From: Actinomycetota bacterium
Lineage (GTDB): Bacteria; Actinomycetota; Actinomycetes; Streptosporangiales; Streptosporangiaceae
Length of the DNA: 14,439 nucleotides
NCBI GenBank assembly: GCA_003161205.1
Contig: PMOU01000056.1
Location: 11,536-25,974 of the forward strand
Direction: 5' to 3'
Shown one piece after another: positions 1 through 6,488 of the stretch. The notes under the pieces were generated by a model. It saw nothing but the letters and a program-made list of their open reading frames with translations, was not told the origin of the DNA and ran no database searches. How positions within the stretch are numbered: the first letter of the stretch is position 1; the number at the start of each line of letters is the position of its first letter. The position numbers were made by a program, and so were the translations under genes.

Positions 1-363
1 GACGGTGCCGAGCACGACATCCCAGCCCTGGCCGGCGTACTTGAGCTGGCGCTTCAGCCAGTCGCGCGGCACCACGGTGTCAGCGTCGGTGGTCGCCAGC
101 CAGACCGCGGCCGGATCTACCCCCGCCGTCAGCCGGAGCAGCTCCCCCATCCCGGCCGAACGCGCGGCGCCGACGTTCCGGGCCCGGATCATCATGGCCC
201 GCACGCCGCACGCCCGTGCGACGGCGACCGTCTGGTCCGTGCAGGTATCGGCGACCACCAGGAGGTGGACCGGAACGCCCGCGGCGTCGACGGCTCGCTG
301 CAGCGCCGCCAGGCAGGCAGGCAGCAGCGTCTCCTCGTCGTGAGCCGGCACCACGATGCCCAC
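1..363 (-). CDS. Family 2 glycosyltransferase, N-terminal part (runs off the left edge)
   Basis: The minus strand reads 121 codons from a GTG at 363 to the window edge with no stop. The product begins with the GT-A hallmark VPAHDEE (about residues 5-11), then DTCTDQT, and a TDADT motif (about residues 91-95) that matches the metal- and nucleotide-sugar-binding DxD of family 2 glycosyltransferases. These enzymes move a sugar from an activated donor to an acceptor at the cytoplasmic face. An in-frame TAG two codons before the GTG rules out a longer start; no clear ribosome binding site is visible. It lies 38 bases after the methyltransferase stop, so it is probably the fourth gene of the operon starting at 2868. 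Donor and acceptor cannot be told; the C-terminal half is outside the window. Confidence 0.85.
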   Translation of the reverse strand, partial: MGIVVPAHDEETLLPACLAALQRAVDAAGVPVHLLVVADTCTDQTVAVARACGVRAMMIRARNVGAARSAGMGELLRLTAGVDPAAVWLATTDADTVVPRDWLKRQLKYAGQGWDVVLGTV

Positions 364-401
364 AGCCTAGATGCCGGCGGCCCGGGTCTTGGCGGGTCTG
401 A

Positions 402-1058
402 TCACGCCAGGCCCGTCGCCTGAGCCACCGAAACCGGCTCGCCATCGGCCCGGATCCAGACCTCGGCCAGGAAGTCGGGGTCCTGCAGGCGGGCCAGCCG
501 GGCCAGGCCGGGCTGGGCCGCGATGGCGCGATGGACGTCATCGCCGGTCCGGGGGTAGTCGGCCACCGGGTGCCGCCAGTGCACGGCGAGCAGGGTGCCG
601 CCCGGCTGCAGGGCAGCCTCCGCGTTGGTCAGGAGCTGCTCCAGGTCGTGATCCCCGAAGTAGTACAGGAGCTCGGAGAACACGATCAGGTCGAACCGGC
701 CGGCCGGCCATTGCCGGGGAAGGTCACGCTGCTCCACCCGGACGTGCGGCCGGTGCCGGGTCCGCTCGGCGGCGGCCCGGGTCGCCGCCGCGGCCACGTC
801 GCAGGACAGCAGGGCATCACAGCGCGGGGCGAGCAGGTCCGTGAACACCCCGATGGAGCAGCCCGGCTCGAACGCGCTGTGATAGCGCTCGGCCGGGAGC
901 AGCGCGAGGCTGATCGCGTACTTGCGCCGCTCGTACCAGCGCTCCTGGAAGCCCCACGGGTCATCAGCGGCCTGGTACATCGCGTCGAAGTAGCCCGAAC
1001 CCAAGGTGGCCGGCCCCGATCCGGCCGGTCCCGATCCGATATCGGCGGGCGTGGTCAT
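402..1058 (-). CDS. NodS-like class I SAM-dependent methyltransferase
   Basis: Predicted product of 218 residues. It starts with a linker and then the NodS-type entry YFDAMYQAADDPWGF (about residues 23-37) followed by ERRKYAISLALLP. SAM-binding motif I is EPGCSIG (65-71), the post-I acid is in SCDVA, and the later strand is FDLIVFSELLYYF. The HWRHPVADYPRTGDDVH stretch (about 160-176) is also typical of this family. NodS enzymes N-methylate an amine exposed by a deacetylase on a sugar backbone, which fits the preceding PIG-L gene. The ATG at 1058 overlaps the PIG-L stop in ATGA, indicating translational coupling. In related clusters the deacetylase and methyltransferase are, from memory, sometimes a single fused protein; here they are separate. 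Substrate unknown. Confidence 0.9.
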   Translation of the reverse strand: MTTPADIGSGPAGSGPATLGSGYFDAMYQAADDPWGFQERWYERRKYAISLALLPAERYHSAFEPGCSIGVFTDLLAPRCDALLSCDVAAAATRAAAERTRHRPHVRVEQRDLPRQWPAGRFDLIVFSELLYYFGDHDLEQLLTNAEAALQPGGTLLAVHWRHPVADYPRTGDDVHRAIAAQPGLARLARLQDPDFLAEVWIRADGEPVSVAQATGLA

Positions 1059-1810
1059 CGCAGCAGCACCTCGTGCCTCCTGGTGAAATGCGCCACGATG
1101 CCGGGCGGCAGGACCGGGTCCGCGCCGGCCTCGCGGTCGGTCAGCTGGCTGGTAAAGGCCGCGATCGCGGATTGCTTCCGGGCCGCGAGATCGGCCGGCA
1201 GCACCACCCGGCAGGCCCGGTGCCACGGCACTCGCTGGTCGCCGGGTTCGGCCCAGTGCCACATCCAGACGGGATAGGTCAGCACGGTCCGGCCGGCCTG
1301 CTGGCCCGCTCGCCGCGCGGCCCGGCCCGCGGCCTCGTGATCGGCGTGGGCATCGCCTTCCCACGGCGCGAGGCACACCTCGAACCCGGCGCACTGTTCG
1401 GCCAGGATGTCCGACAGCTCCTGCTCGTGGCCGGCGAGCCCGGTGTCGGGCAGCCCGAGCCTGACCACTTCGGTCCGGCCCGCGCCCAGCCGGTCCAGGG
1501 CGGCGGCGGACTCCCCCACCCGGGTCTGCGCGAGGGCCGCGGGATCGGCGCCGGGGTGCGACGCCTCGCCGTCGGTGATCGCGATCAGCCGCAGCCGGAT
1601 ACCCGCGGCGGCCAGGATCGCCATCGTCCCGCCGGCGCCCAGCACCTCGTCGTCCGGGTGCGCCGCGACCACCACGACGCTCTGCCAGTCCTGCGGGCGG
1701 GCGACGGGCAGCCGCTGCAGCCCGGGCCACGATGCCCAGGTCTGTTCGGTGGTGCCCGGCCGGTCGATCCGGTTGAGGGCACGCTCGCCGGCCGTGTCCA
1801 GCTGGCTCAC
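1055..1810 (-). CDS. PIG-L family zinc deacetylase
   Basis: Predicted 251 residues from a GTG at 1810, whose last bases overlap the upstream acyl-CoA dehydrogenase stop (GTGA). The zinc site is clear: AHPDDE (H51, D53, D54) and HADH (H155-H158), the two motifs of the MshB/PIG-L/LmbE fold, where two His and one Asp bind zinc and a neighbouring Asp acts as base. The family removes acetyl groups from N-acetyl-glucosaminyl compounds such as GlcNAc-inositol in mycothiol synthesis. This copy is not obviously MshB or Mca, because its neighbours are a methyltransferase and a glycosyltransferase and not mycothiol genes. Likely job: expose an amine that the next gene product methylates; that is inference. 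Confidence 0.92.
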   Translation of the reverse strand: MSQLDTAGERALNRIDRPGTTEQTWASWPGLQRLPVARPQDWQSVVVVAAHPDDEVLGAGGTMAILAAAGIRLRLIAITDGEASHPGADPAALAQTRVGESAAALDRLGAGRTEVVRLGLPDTGLAGHEQELSDILAEQCAGFEVCLAPWEGDAHADHEAAGRAARRAGQQAGRTVLTYPVWMWHWAEPGDQRVPWHRACRVVLPADLAARKQSAIAAFTSQLTDREAGADPVLPPGIVAHFTRRHEVLLR

Positions 1811-2868
1811 CACGCGGCGCCGCTGTCGGCCACGAGCGCGCCGATCTCGGCGAGATCGCGTTCGGCGTGATGCTGGCGCAGGTAGACCGTCAGGTCCGCG
1901 ACCCGGCGCGAGTGCGCCTCGTCGTGGCACAGCGGGCCGGCGCCGAGCGCGCGGCCGACGTGACCCATCACCTCGGTGGCGGCCGCTTCGACGACCGATC
2001 GCACCCGCAGGGCCCGGAGGCGGCCGCCGTTCCGGTGGTCGTCGGGGTCCGCGTCGATGTCGGCGGCGGCCGCATCCAGCGTCGCCTTCGCGGTCCCCAA
2101 GGCGATGTCGACCGCGCCGAGATGGGCCAGGGCGTGCGGGCCGACGTCACGCCGGGCCGCGGCGTCCAGGAGGGTGCGGCCCACTCCTCGCGCCCCGCCG
2201 TACCAGCAGGCGGCCACCCCGGCCCCGCCGTGCGCGAAGCCCGGCCGGTCGATGTAGCCGCCCGGGCCGCCGACCGGCTCGGCCGCGACGCCGGCGAAAC
2301 GGACGTCGAGCGTGTCGCTGCCCGCCATGCCGGTCGCGGGCCAGGTGCCGGGCACCGGAGAAAGGTCTCGCGTGCTGACCGCGAACAGCCGGCTGCCGTC
2401 GGGCGCTGTCGCGGTGACCAGCACGTCCGTGCAGGAACGCGCGCCCGAGCAGTAATGCTTGATGCCGTCCAGGCGCCAGGCGCCGTCGGCCTGAGTCGCG
2501 GTCAGCCCCGGGCCCGGCGGCTGCGCGGCCCAGACGCCCCAGCGGCTCCCGGGCGGCGGCGAGGTTTGCGGGTCGGCACCGAGCTCGGCCAGGATGGCCA
2601 CGGCGTCGGTGTGCCCTTCGGCGAGCCGGGCCACGGACAGGTCTTCCTCGGCCAGGTCGGCCAGGGCGGCCCAGCGCTCGCGCGTCCGGCCGCCACCGGG
2701 CCGCGGCAGGTTCAGCCGGCCCGACTCGACGGCGCGGGTGAAGGCCGCCGCGGTCCTGGCCGCGGGCCAGTCCTGCCCGCCGGATGGGGCCGGGTTCTCG
2801 TCAGTCAGCGGATATGGCACCGGGTTGTCCCCCGTGAACGAATTAACAGCAGTCACAGCATGTGACAT
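1807..2868 (-). CDS. Acyl-CoA dehydrogenase-like flavoprotein, first gene of the operon
   Basis: Predicted 353 residues. The middle part has the flavin-dehydrogenase beta-domain pattern WRLDGIKHYCSGARSCTDVLVTA (about residues 130-152), equivalent to the W-x-T/N-G-x-K region. The helical C-terminal domain ends with VYLRQHHAERDLAEIG, a form of the end of the acyl-CoA dehydrogenase fold. The N-terminal domain is short compared with fatty-acid beta-oxidation enzymes, so an alternative oxidation (of an amine or a carrier-bound substrate) is possible. The ATG at 2868 follows a good AGGGGG ribosome binding site. The gene is the promoter-proximal member of the four-gene set and overlaps the PIG-L start by 4 bases. 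Family assignment is firm; substrate unknown. Confidence 0.85.
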   Translation of the reverse strand: MSHAVTAVNSFTGDNPVPYPLTDENPAPSGGQDWPAARTAAAFTRAVESGRLNLPRPGGGRTRERWAALADLAEEDLSVARLAEGHTDAVAILAELGADPQTSPPPGSRWGVWAAQPPGPGLTATQADGAWRLDGIKHYCSGARSCTDVLVTATAPDGSRLFAVSTRDLSPVPGTWPATGMAGSDTLDVRFAGVAAEPVGGPGGYIDRPGFAHGGAGVAACWYGGARGVGRTLLDAAARRDVGPHALAHLGAVDIALGTAKATLDAAAADIDADPDDHRNGGRLRALRVRSVVEAAATEVMGHVGRALGAGPLCHDEAHSRRVADLTVYLRQHHAERDLAEIGALVADSGAAW

Positions 2869-2928
2869 CAGTACCCCCTCAGGCTCGCCATTGCTGCCCG
2901 CCGCCGATTAGGTCAAACACTGCGTTAC

Positions 2929-2973
2929 CGTGAGCAACGTCACCGCGAGCGCCGTCACTGTGAGCACGGGCGG
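2929..2973. repeat. Three imperfect 15-bp tandem repeats upstream of the acyl-CoA dehydrogenase operon
   Basis: Units at 2929-2943, 2944-2958 and 2959-2973. Each starts with (C/T)G(T/C)GAGC; the first two also end in CGTCAC. The array lies 61-105 bases upstream of the operon's ATG at 2868. A binding site for a multimeric regulator is possible, but no regulator gene is adjacent, so this is only a candidate. Confidence 0.4.
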
Positions 2974-3003
2974 CTGGCCCGCTGGCGGCGTGCCGGACGC
3001 TGA

Positions 3004-3046
3004 CACCACTGCCCGTTCAGTAAATTTTGCCGAACGGGCAGTGGTG
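3004..3046 (-). terminator. Perfect 15-bp hairpin downstream of dps
   Basis: Arms 3004-3018 and 3032-3046 are exact inverted complements with a 13-base AT-rich loop. The hairpin begins 14 bases after the dps stop codon on the minus strand and has no following T-run on that strand, as is usual for GC-rich actinobacterial terminators. It separates dps from the downstream minus-strand operon, so that operon probably has its own promoter. Confidence 0.75.
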
Positions 3047-3059
3047 CGGCGCGTCGGGT

Positions 3060-3602
3060 TTACCGCTTGGCCCGCTTGGCGGCGGACTTCTCGGTCTTGG
3101 CGGCCGCGGTGGTCAGCGCGCCGTCCGGGGTCTCCAGGTGGGCGCGGACGAACCAGTGGAACTGCTCCAGCTGGTTCGCCTGCCCGATGAGCATGTCCTG
3201 GGTGACCTGGTCGAGCTCCTCGGTGGACTCGATGGCCTCCCGCTGGGCCTCGATGATCCCGGTGTAGACGACGTCCAGGGCCGCGAGGTGCTGCTGGGTG
3301 TCGGCGCGGCCGATGGAGTAGTCATCCCAGTCGCGCTGGGCGACCAGGGCACCGGGCGTCCCGACCGGGGACGCGCCGAGCGTCGCGATCCGCTCCGCGG
3401 TCTCGTCGACCATGAGGCGCACCGCGTCCACCTGCGGGTCCAGCATCGTGTGAACGGCGATGAAGTGCGGCCCGACCACGTTCCAGTGCACGTGCTTCAG
3501 GGTCAGCGCCAGGTCGTTGAACGAGTTCAGCCGGTCCTGCAAGATCGTGACGACCTGGTCGGCGTCGTCGCTCTTCATCCCCGGCACGGTGTAGGTGACC
3601 AT
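3060..3602 (-). CDS. dps: Dps-family ferritin-like DNA-protecting protein
   Basis: Predicted 180 residues. The inter-subunit ferroxidase site of Dps is intact: KHVHW (His39), HFIAVHTMLD (His51, Asp55) and VDETAER (Asp66, Glu67, Glu70). Dps forms a 12-subunit shell that oxidises Fe(II) with hydrogen peroxide and stores the mineral. The last 15 residues are rich in Lys and Arg (TEKSAAKRAKR), like the DNA-binding tails of mycobacterial Dps proteins, so binding to the nucleoid is likely. The ATG at 3602 follows a GAAGGGGGA ribosome binding site; a second in-frame ATG lies 8 codons later. It is divergent from the Rieske gene and ends in a strong hairpin. No clear iron- or peroxide-responsive operator is recognised upstream. 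Confidence 0.95.
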   Translation of the reverse strand: MVTYTVPGMKSDDADQVVTILQDRLNSFNDLALTLKHVHWNVVGPHFIAVHTMLDPQVDAVRLMVDETAERIATLGASPVGTPGALVAQRDWDDYSIGRADTQQHLAALDVVYTGIIEAQREAIESTEELDQVTQDMLIGQANQLEQFHWFVRAHLETPDGALTTAAAKTEKSAAKRAKR

Positions 3603-3706
3603 GACAGTCCCCCTTCTGTTGTGCTGTCATCTCTGTCGATCGCAGCCGTGCTCCCTACCATCGGTTGAGCGGTTTAATCCGGCCGGCCCCGGGAAGCCGC
3701 GCCGAC

Positions 3707-4540
3707 ATGGAGCTGATATCCCGTCTTGAGCAGGCGTCCGGCCTCGACACCGTGGTCTCCGCAGGTCAGCGCGTGGCCCGCCTGATCCCACCCGGTAAGC
3801 TGCGCGACGCGCTGAACGGGGTGTGGCTCGGGCACCCGGTCCACCCCGTGCTGGTCCAGGTGTCCGCGGGCGCGTGGCTGTCGGCGAGCCTGCTGGATCT
3901 CACCGCGGGCGATGAGAGGGCCTCGCGGCACCTGGTCGCGGCCGGGCTGACCGCGGCGGTCCCGGCGGCGGTCGCGGGCGCGGCCGACTGGTCCGAACAG
4001 CATGAGCAGCAGATGCGGGTCGGGGTGATCCATGCCGCGGGCAACATCGCCGCGATGAGCCTGTACGGGGCCTCGCTGATCTCCCGCCGCCCGCGGCGGA
4101 GCCGGGTGCTGCGGCTGGCCGGCCTGGCCGCGCTGTCGGGAAGCGGCCTGCTCGGCGGTCATATCTCGTTCCGCCTGGCCGGCGGGGCCAACCACGCCGA
4201 GGAGGTTCCGCACCTGGTCAAGCCCGGCTGGCAGCCGCTGGCCGCGGCCGCTGACGTGCCCGAGGGCAAGGCGGTGCACCTGCTGCTCGGGGAGGTCCCG
4301 GTGGTGGCCGTCCGGACCAGCGGTGTGGTGCACGTGCTGTCGGACCGGTGCAGCCACATGTCGGGCCCGCTGTCCGACGGCGAGCTCGCCGACGGGTGCC
4401 TGACCTGCCCCTGGCACGGCAGCGTCTTCCGCGTCGCCGACGGGTCCGTGGCGCGCGGCCCCGCCACCGCGCCGCAGCCGGCCTTCCAGGTCCGCGAGGC
4501 CGACGGCACGATCGAGGTCTGCCTGCCCGGTGCAGGCTGA
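3707..4540 (+). CDS. DUF2231 membrane protein fused to a Rieske [2Fe-2S] domain
   Basis: Predicted 277 residues. The first ~165 residues are a DUF2231-type membrane module, recognised by GHPVHPVLVQ (42-51) and several hydrophobic stretches (about 47-65, 75-93, 106-124, 136-152). The rest is a Rieske domain with Cys215-x-His217 and Cys234-x2-His237, 16 residues between the pairs, ligating a [2Fe-2S] cluster. This architecture suggests a membrane-anchored electron carrier; partners are unknown and no oxygenase subunit is adjacent. The ATG at 3707 was preferred over a TTG at 3665 because GGGAAG lies 10 bases before it and the shorter form starts like the family. Divergent from dps; a TTTAAT at about 3672 may be part of its promoter. 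Confidence 0.88.
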   Translation: MELISRLEQASGLDTVVSAGQRVARLIPPGKLRDALNGVWLGHPVHPVLVQVSAGAWLSASLLDLTAGDERASRHLVAAGLTAAVPAAVAGAADWSEQHEQQMRVGVIHAAGNIAAMSLYGASLISRRPRRSRVLRLAGLAALSGSGLLGGHISFRLAGGANHAEEVPHLVKPGWQPLAAAADVPEGKAVHLLLGEVPVVAVRTSGVVHVLSDRCSHMSGPLSDGELADGCLTCPWHGSVFRVADGSVARGPATAPQPAFQVREADGTIEVCLPGAG

Positions 4541-4596
4541 AGACCCCCGACGACAGCCTCCTGGAGTCGTCCATCAGGGCGTCGGTGCGGCATTGA

Positions 4597-4610
4597 CCCC
4601 TTTCTAGGGG
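4597..4610. terminator. Small CCCCT/AGGGG stem-loop between convergent genes
   Basis: Five-base arms at 4597-4601 and 4606-4610 with a four-base loop, 56 bases after the Rieske stop. A second weak hairpin, GACGAC at 4549-4554 with GTCGTC at 4566-4571, precedes it. Either could end transcription from the Rieske gene; both are short, so this is tentative. In the 289 bases between the Rieske gene and hipA I see only these hairpins and the toxin remnant. Confidence 0.3.
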
Positions 4611-4777
4611 GTACGGGGCGCCACCGACTCCTGGTGAGGACCGGCCGGTGCGAGCGAGCCGAGACCCGGGTCCAGCGCCCGGGCCAGGCCGATCAGCTGC
4701 CCGATGCCGTAGCCGCGTTCCAGCGCGGCGGCCGTGTCCACGTAATCGCGCTCAAAGGCCAGGCTGGCTTCTCTGAA
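4604..4777 (-). pseudogene. Remnant of an AbiEii-like nucleotidyltransferase toxin gene (C-terminal part)
   Basis: The minus strand from 4777 to a TAG at 4604-4606 encodes 57 residues with no usable start, directly preceded by an in-frame TAG at 4778-4780. The part RDYVDTAAAL...IGLARALDPGL closely matches RDYVDTAAAM...IGFAHRLDPGL of the intact gene at 6489-7145, allowing one residue gap. After DPGLGS the similarity ends and the reading runs into unrelated sequence. The nucleotidyltransferase core is gone, so this cannot be an active toxin. It is either the leftover of a second copy or the scar of a rearrangement around hipBA. Confidence 0.75.
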
Positions 4778-4829
4778 CTAGGCAGCAAGGCATGCGGTTC
4801 TGGCGTTCGTTGCGGCCATCTTCGCGGCA

Positions 4830-6032
4830 CTAGCTATTCCTCGTGGGTGTCGGCTCTATGTGCCTGATGCGAGCGCTCACCAGGCGCTGCAGAGTCCGGA
4901 TGCGGTTGGCATCGAAGGGCAGGTCGCCCAAGTCTTTGATCCAGGTCCGGGCCGCAGCGACTTGCTCGCGGATGACCTCGGCGGCTAGCCGGGCAGGGAC
5001 ACCGACCGTTTCGCCGAGGCTGCGGAGCATTGTCCAGGACAGTTGCTCCCGGATCTTCCCGCCAATGGGCAGTGCCATCGCACGGTCGCCGTAGATGGCA
5101 GAGGAAGGCAGGTCGTAGGCCGGAGTCACCCGCCACTCACCTCTATTGTCGTGCAGGATCGCGAGGTTTTTGGCGTGAAGGTCGCCGTTCCCGGATAGGT
5201 AGGCGAAGACAAGGAGGCGGTAAAGCTCGAGGGCCGCTACGCCTGGCGCGCGGCAGCACTGCGCGAGGCCGGTGATAGCTTCCTCGGTCGAGATGACGTA
5301 TTTGTCGCCCGGCCACCGGCCGAGCACCTGACAGGCGTCTTCTGCGGCGAGAAGCCGGACCGTGCCACCTTCATTAATCCGGTCGAATCTGTGTACCAGC
5401 AGACCAGGCTCCCCGGTCTGATCATGGACGAGTTCCACCTCAGCGAGTCTGAGCCGGGTGCGGGCAGCCGCCTGGAAGAAGAAGCGCTCGTTTTCCACGA
5501 GATGGGGATACTCGGGGGGATTCAGCTTCAGGATGTAGTCGGCTGATCGACCCTGGACGGGCATATTCAGCATCTGCCCAGAGACCTTGTCCTGCACCCC
5601 CGGCAGGCCAATCCGGTCCGGTTGCTGGCCAATTGCCTGGGCGAACAGATCACGAAAGACGATCTTGGTGAAGTCATCGACGACGACCGGTGTGGCGGTA
5701 CCAGCCGGCACGTCGCCTTCTGGGAAGACTTGGACATCGCCGATCGTGTCGCTGCCGACAGCGAGCAGCATGGAGAACTCGTCATCGGCGGACGTGCCAA
5801 CAGACCGCCGTAGCGCTGTCAGCCGCCTGCCCTCGGGCAGCAGCCCAGCAAAGAAGGCGGGCACCGCAGCCGCTGGCGCTATGAAAGACCCGGCTTTGAG
5901 AGGAAGGCTCCAGGCCACGGGCGGACCCATGTATCCGGAAATGTAGGAAAACTCGGTGCGGTCGGGCAGCCGATGCAGCGTGCCCACCGGTACGCCTGCC
6001 TTATAGACGTCGGCATTTTTGACGAGCCGCAA
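4830..6032 (-). CDS. hipA: HipA-family serine/threonine kinase toxin
   Basis: Predicted 400 residues from a TTG at 6032. Kinase elements occur in order: glycine-rich loop LPGVQDKVS (143-151), ATP-binding Lys169 in DYILKL, activation segment LLVHRFDR (211-218), catalytic loop GNGDLHAKN (Asp284, Asn289) and metal-binding Asp307 in PAYDL. E. coli HipA phosphorylates glutamyl-tRNA synthetase and halts translation; the target here is unknown. The open frame continues upstream to 6239 inside hipB, but homology starts at the TTG (RLVKNADVYKAG), which lies 28 bases after the hipB stop, so the two are probably co-transcribed. By eye the residue matching E. coli Ser150 is Gly142. Base composition is less GC-rich than the flanks, which suggests transfer. 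Confidence 0.9.
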   Translation of the reverse strand: MRLVKNADVYKAGVPVGTLHRLPDRTEFSYISGYMGPPVAWSLPLKAGSFIAPAAAVPAFFAGLLPEGRRLTALRRSVGTSADDEFSMLLAVGSDTIGDVQVFPEGDVPAGTATPVVVDDFTKIVFRDLFAQAIGQQPDRIGLPGVQDKVSGQMLNMPVQGRSADYILKLNPPEYPHLVENERFFFQAAARTRLRLAEVELVHDQTGEPGLLVHRFDRINEGGTVRLLAAEDACQVLGRWPGDKYVISTEEAITGLAQCCRAPGVAALELYRLLVFAYLSGNGDLHAKNLAILHDNRGEWRVTPAYDLPSSAIYGDRAMALPIGGKIREQLSWTMLRSLGETVGVPARLAAEVIREQVAAARTWIKDLGDLPFDANRIRTLQRLVSARIRHIEPTPTRNS

Positions 6033-6060
6033 CTGGCGAAGATGAGTCCTGGGAATGGGG

Positions 6061-6303
6061 TCACTCCTCTCCGTTGCGGATGATGCCAGTCCCCGGCTCC
6101 AGCACAAGGTCAAGGCCGAGTTGGCCGAGCACAGAGAGCATCTTGTCCAGCCGCACCGATGGCTTACTCTGCTCGAGGGTATGAACGAAACGCGGTGACA
6201 CGCCGGCGAGGGCGGCGAGTTCATCTTGGCGTAGCCCAAGCTCTAGTCGCCGACGCCGGACCGCGCGGCCCCAGGCTGGTGGCTCTACTGCACGATCGTG
6301 CAT
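6061..6303 (-). CDS. hipB: HipB-like XRE-family antitoxin and repressor
   Basis: Predicted 80 residues from the ATG at 6303. Residues about 12-65 form a helix-turn-helix of the XRE/Cro type: RAVRRRRLELGLRQDELAAL, then AGVSPRFVHTLEQ and KMLSVLGQLGLDL. HipB proteins dimerise, hold HipA inactive and repress their own operon through palindromes. The same frame stays open to another ATG at 6363, and both ATGs lie on operator palindromes, each encoding MHDRA. The 6303 start is preferred because the length then matches HipB and a TAAGCT -10 box lies 7 bases before it. Stop overlaps nothing; hipA follows after 28 bases. Confidence 0.88.
   Translation of the reverse strand: MHDRAVEPPAWGRAVRRRRLELGLRQDELAALAGVSPRFVHTLEQSKPSVRLDKMLSVLGQLGLDLVLEPGTGIIRNGEE
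6289..6302. promoter_or_regulatory. Hip operator 1 (perfect palindrome over the hipB start)
   Basis: TGCACGATCGTGCA is a perfect 14-bp palindrome. It covers the first codons of hipB, so with transcription starting at the ATG it would lie at about +2 to +15, where a bound repressor blocks the polymerase. Confidence 0.8.
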
Positions 6304-6310
6304 ACTGGCC

Positions 6311-6316
6311 AGCTTA
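6311..6316 (-). promoter_or_regulatory. Probable -10 box of a leaderless hipBA promoter
   Basis: TAAGCT on the minus strand ends 7 bases before the hipB ATG at 6303, fitting the actinobacterial TANNNT box with the start site at the ATG. It lies between operators 1 and 2. No good -35 is seen. Confidence 0.5.
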
Positions 6317-6348
6317 CCCTGGCACAGAGACGCGATATCCACACGAGT

Positions 6349-6362
6349 TGCACGATCGTGCA
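6349..6362. promoter_or_regulatory. Hip operator 2 (perfect palindrome)
   Basis: Exact copy of operator 1, TGCACGATCGTGCA, 60 bases upstream of it. It would be centred near -53 relative to the proposed hipB start site. Confidence 0.78.
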
Positions 6363-6398
6363 TTTGAAAGGCGTTCGGTCTTCAGATCGGACCCCCCA

Positions 6399-6412
6399 TG
6401 CATGATCGTGCA
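6399..6412. promoter_or_regulatory. Hip operator 3 (near-palindrome)
   Basis: TGCATGATCGTGCA differs from operators 1 and 2 at one base and lies 50 bases beyond operator 2, 76 bases from the end of the toxin gene at 6489. The spacings of 60 and 50 bases suggest sites on a similar helical face. Confidence 0.72.
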
Positions 6413-6488
6413 TATTCTCTGGATCTGGAGTGGCGTGGCGAACTGGCTGACCCGCGGCCCGCAGGGCCGGCCCTGCATCACGACGGAA

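Noticed and set aside
531..2865. Long plus-strand open frames opposite the first operon (531-1277, 1073-1870, 1407-2378, 1867-2865)
   Set aside because: They are low-complexity Arg/Ala/Pro/Gly readings of the GC-rich complementary strand; the minus-strand frames carry recognisable motifs and coupled starts.
4634..4867. Plus-strand 77-residue frame
   Set aside because: It is antisense to the toxin remnant, which aligns to the intact toxin on the minus strand.
6289..6412. Three repeats as a possible CRISPR array
   Set aside because: Repeats are 14-bp palindromes with unequal spacings and no cas genes; they fit hip operators.
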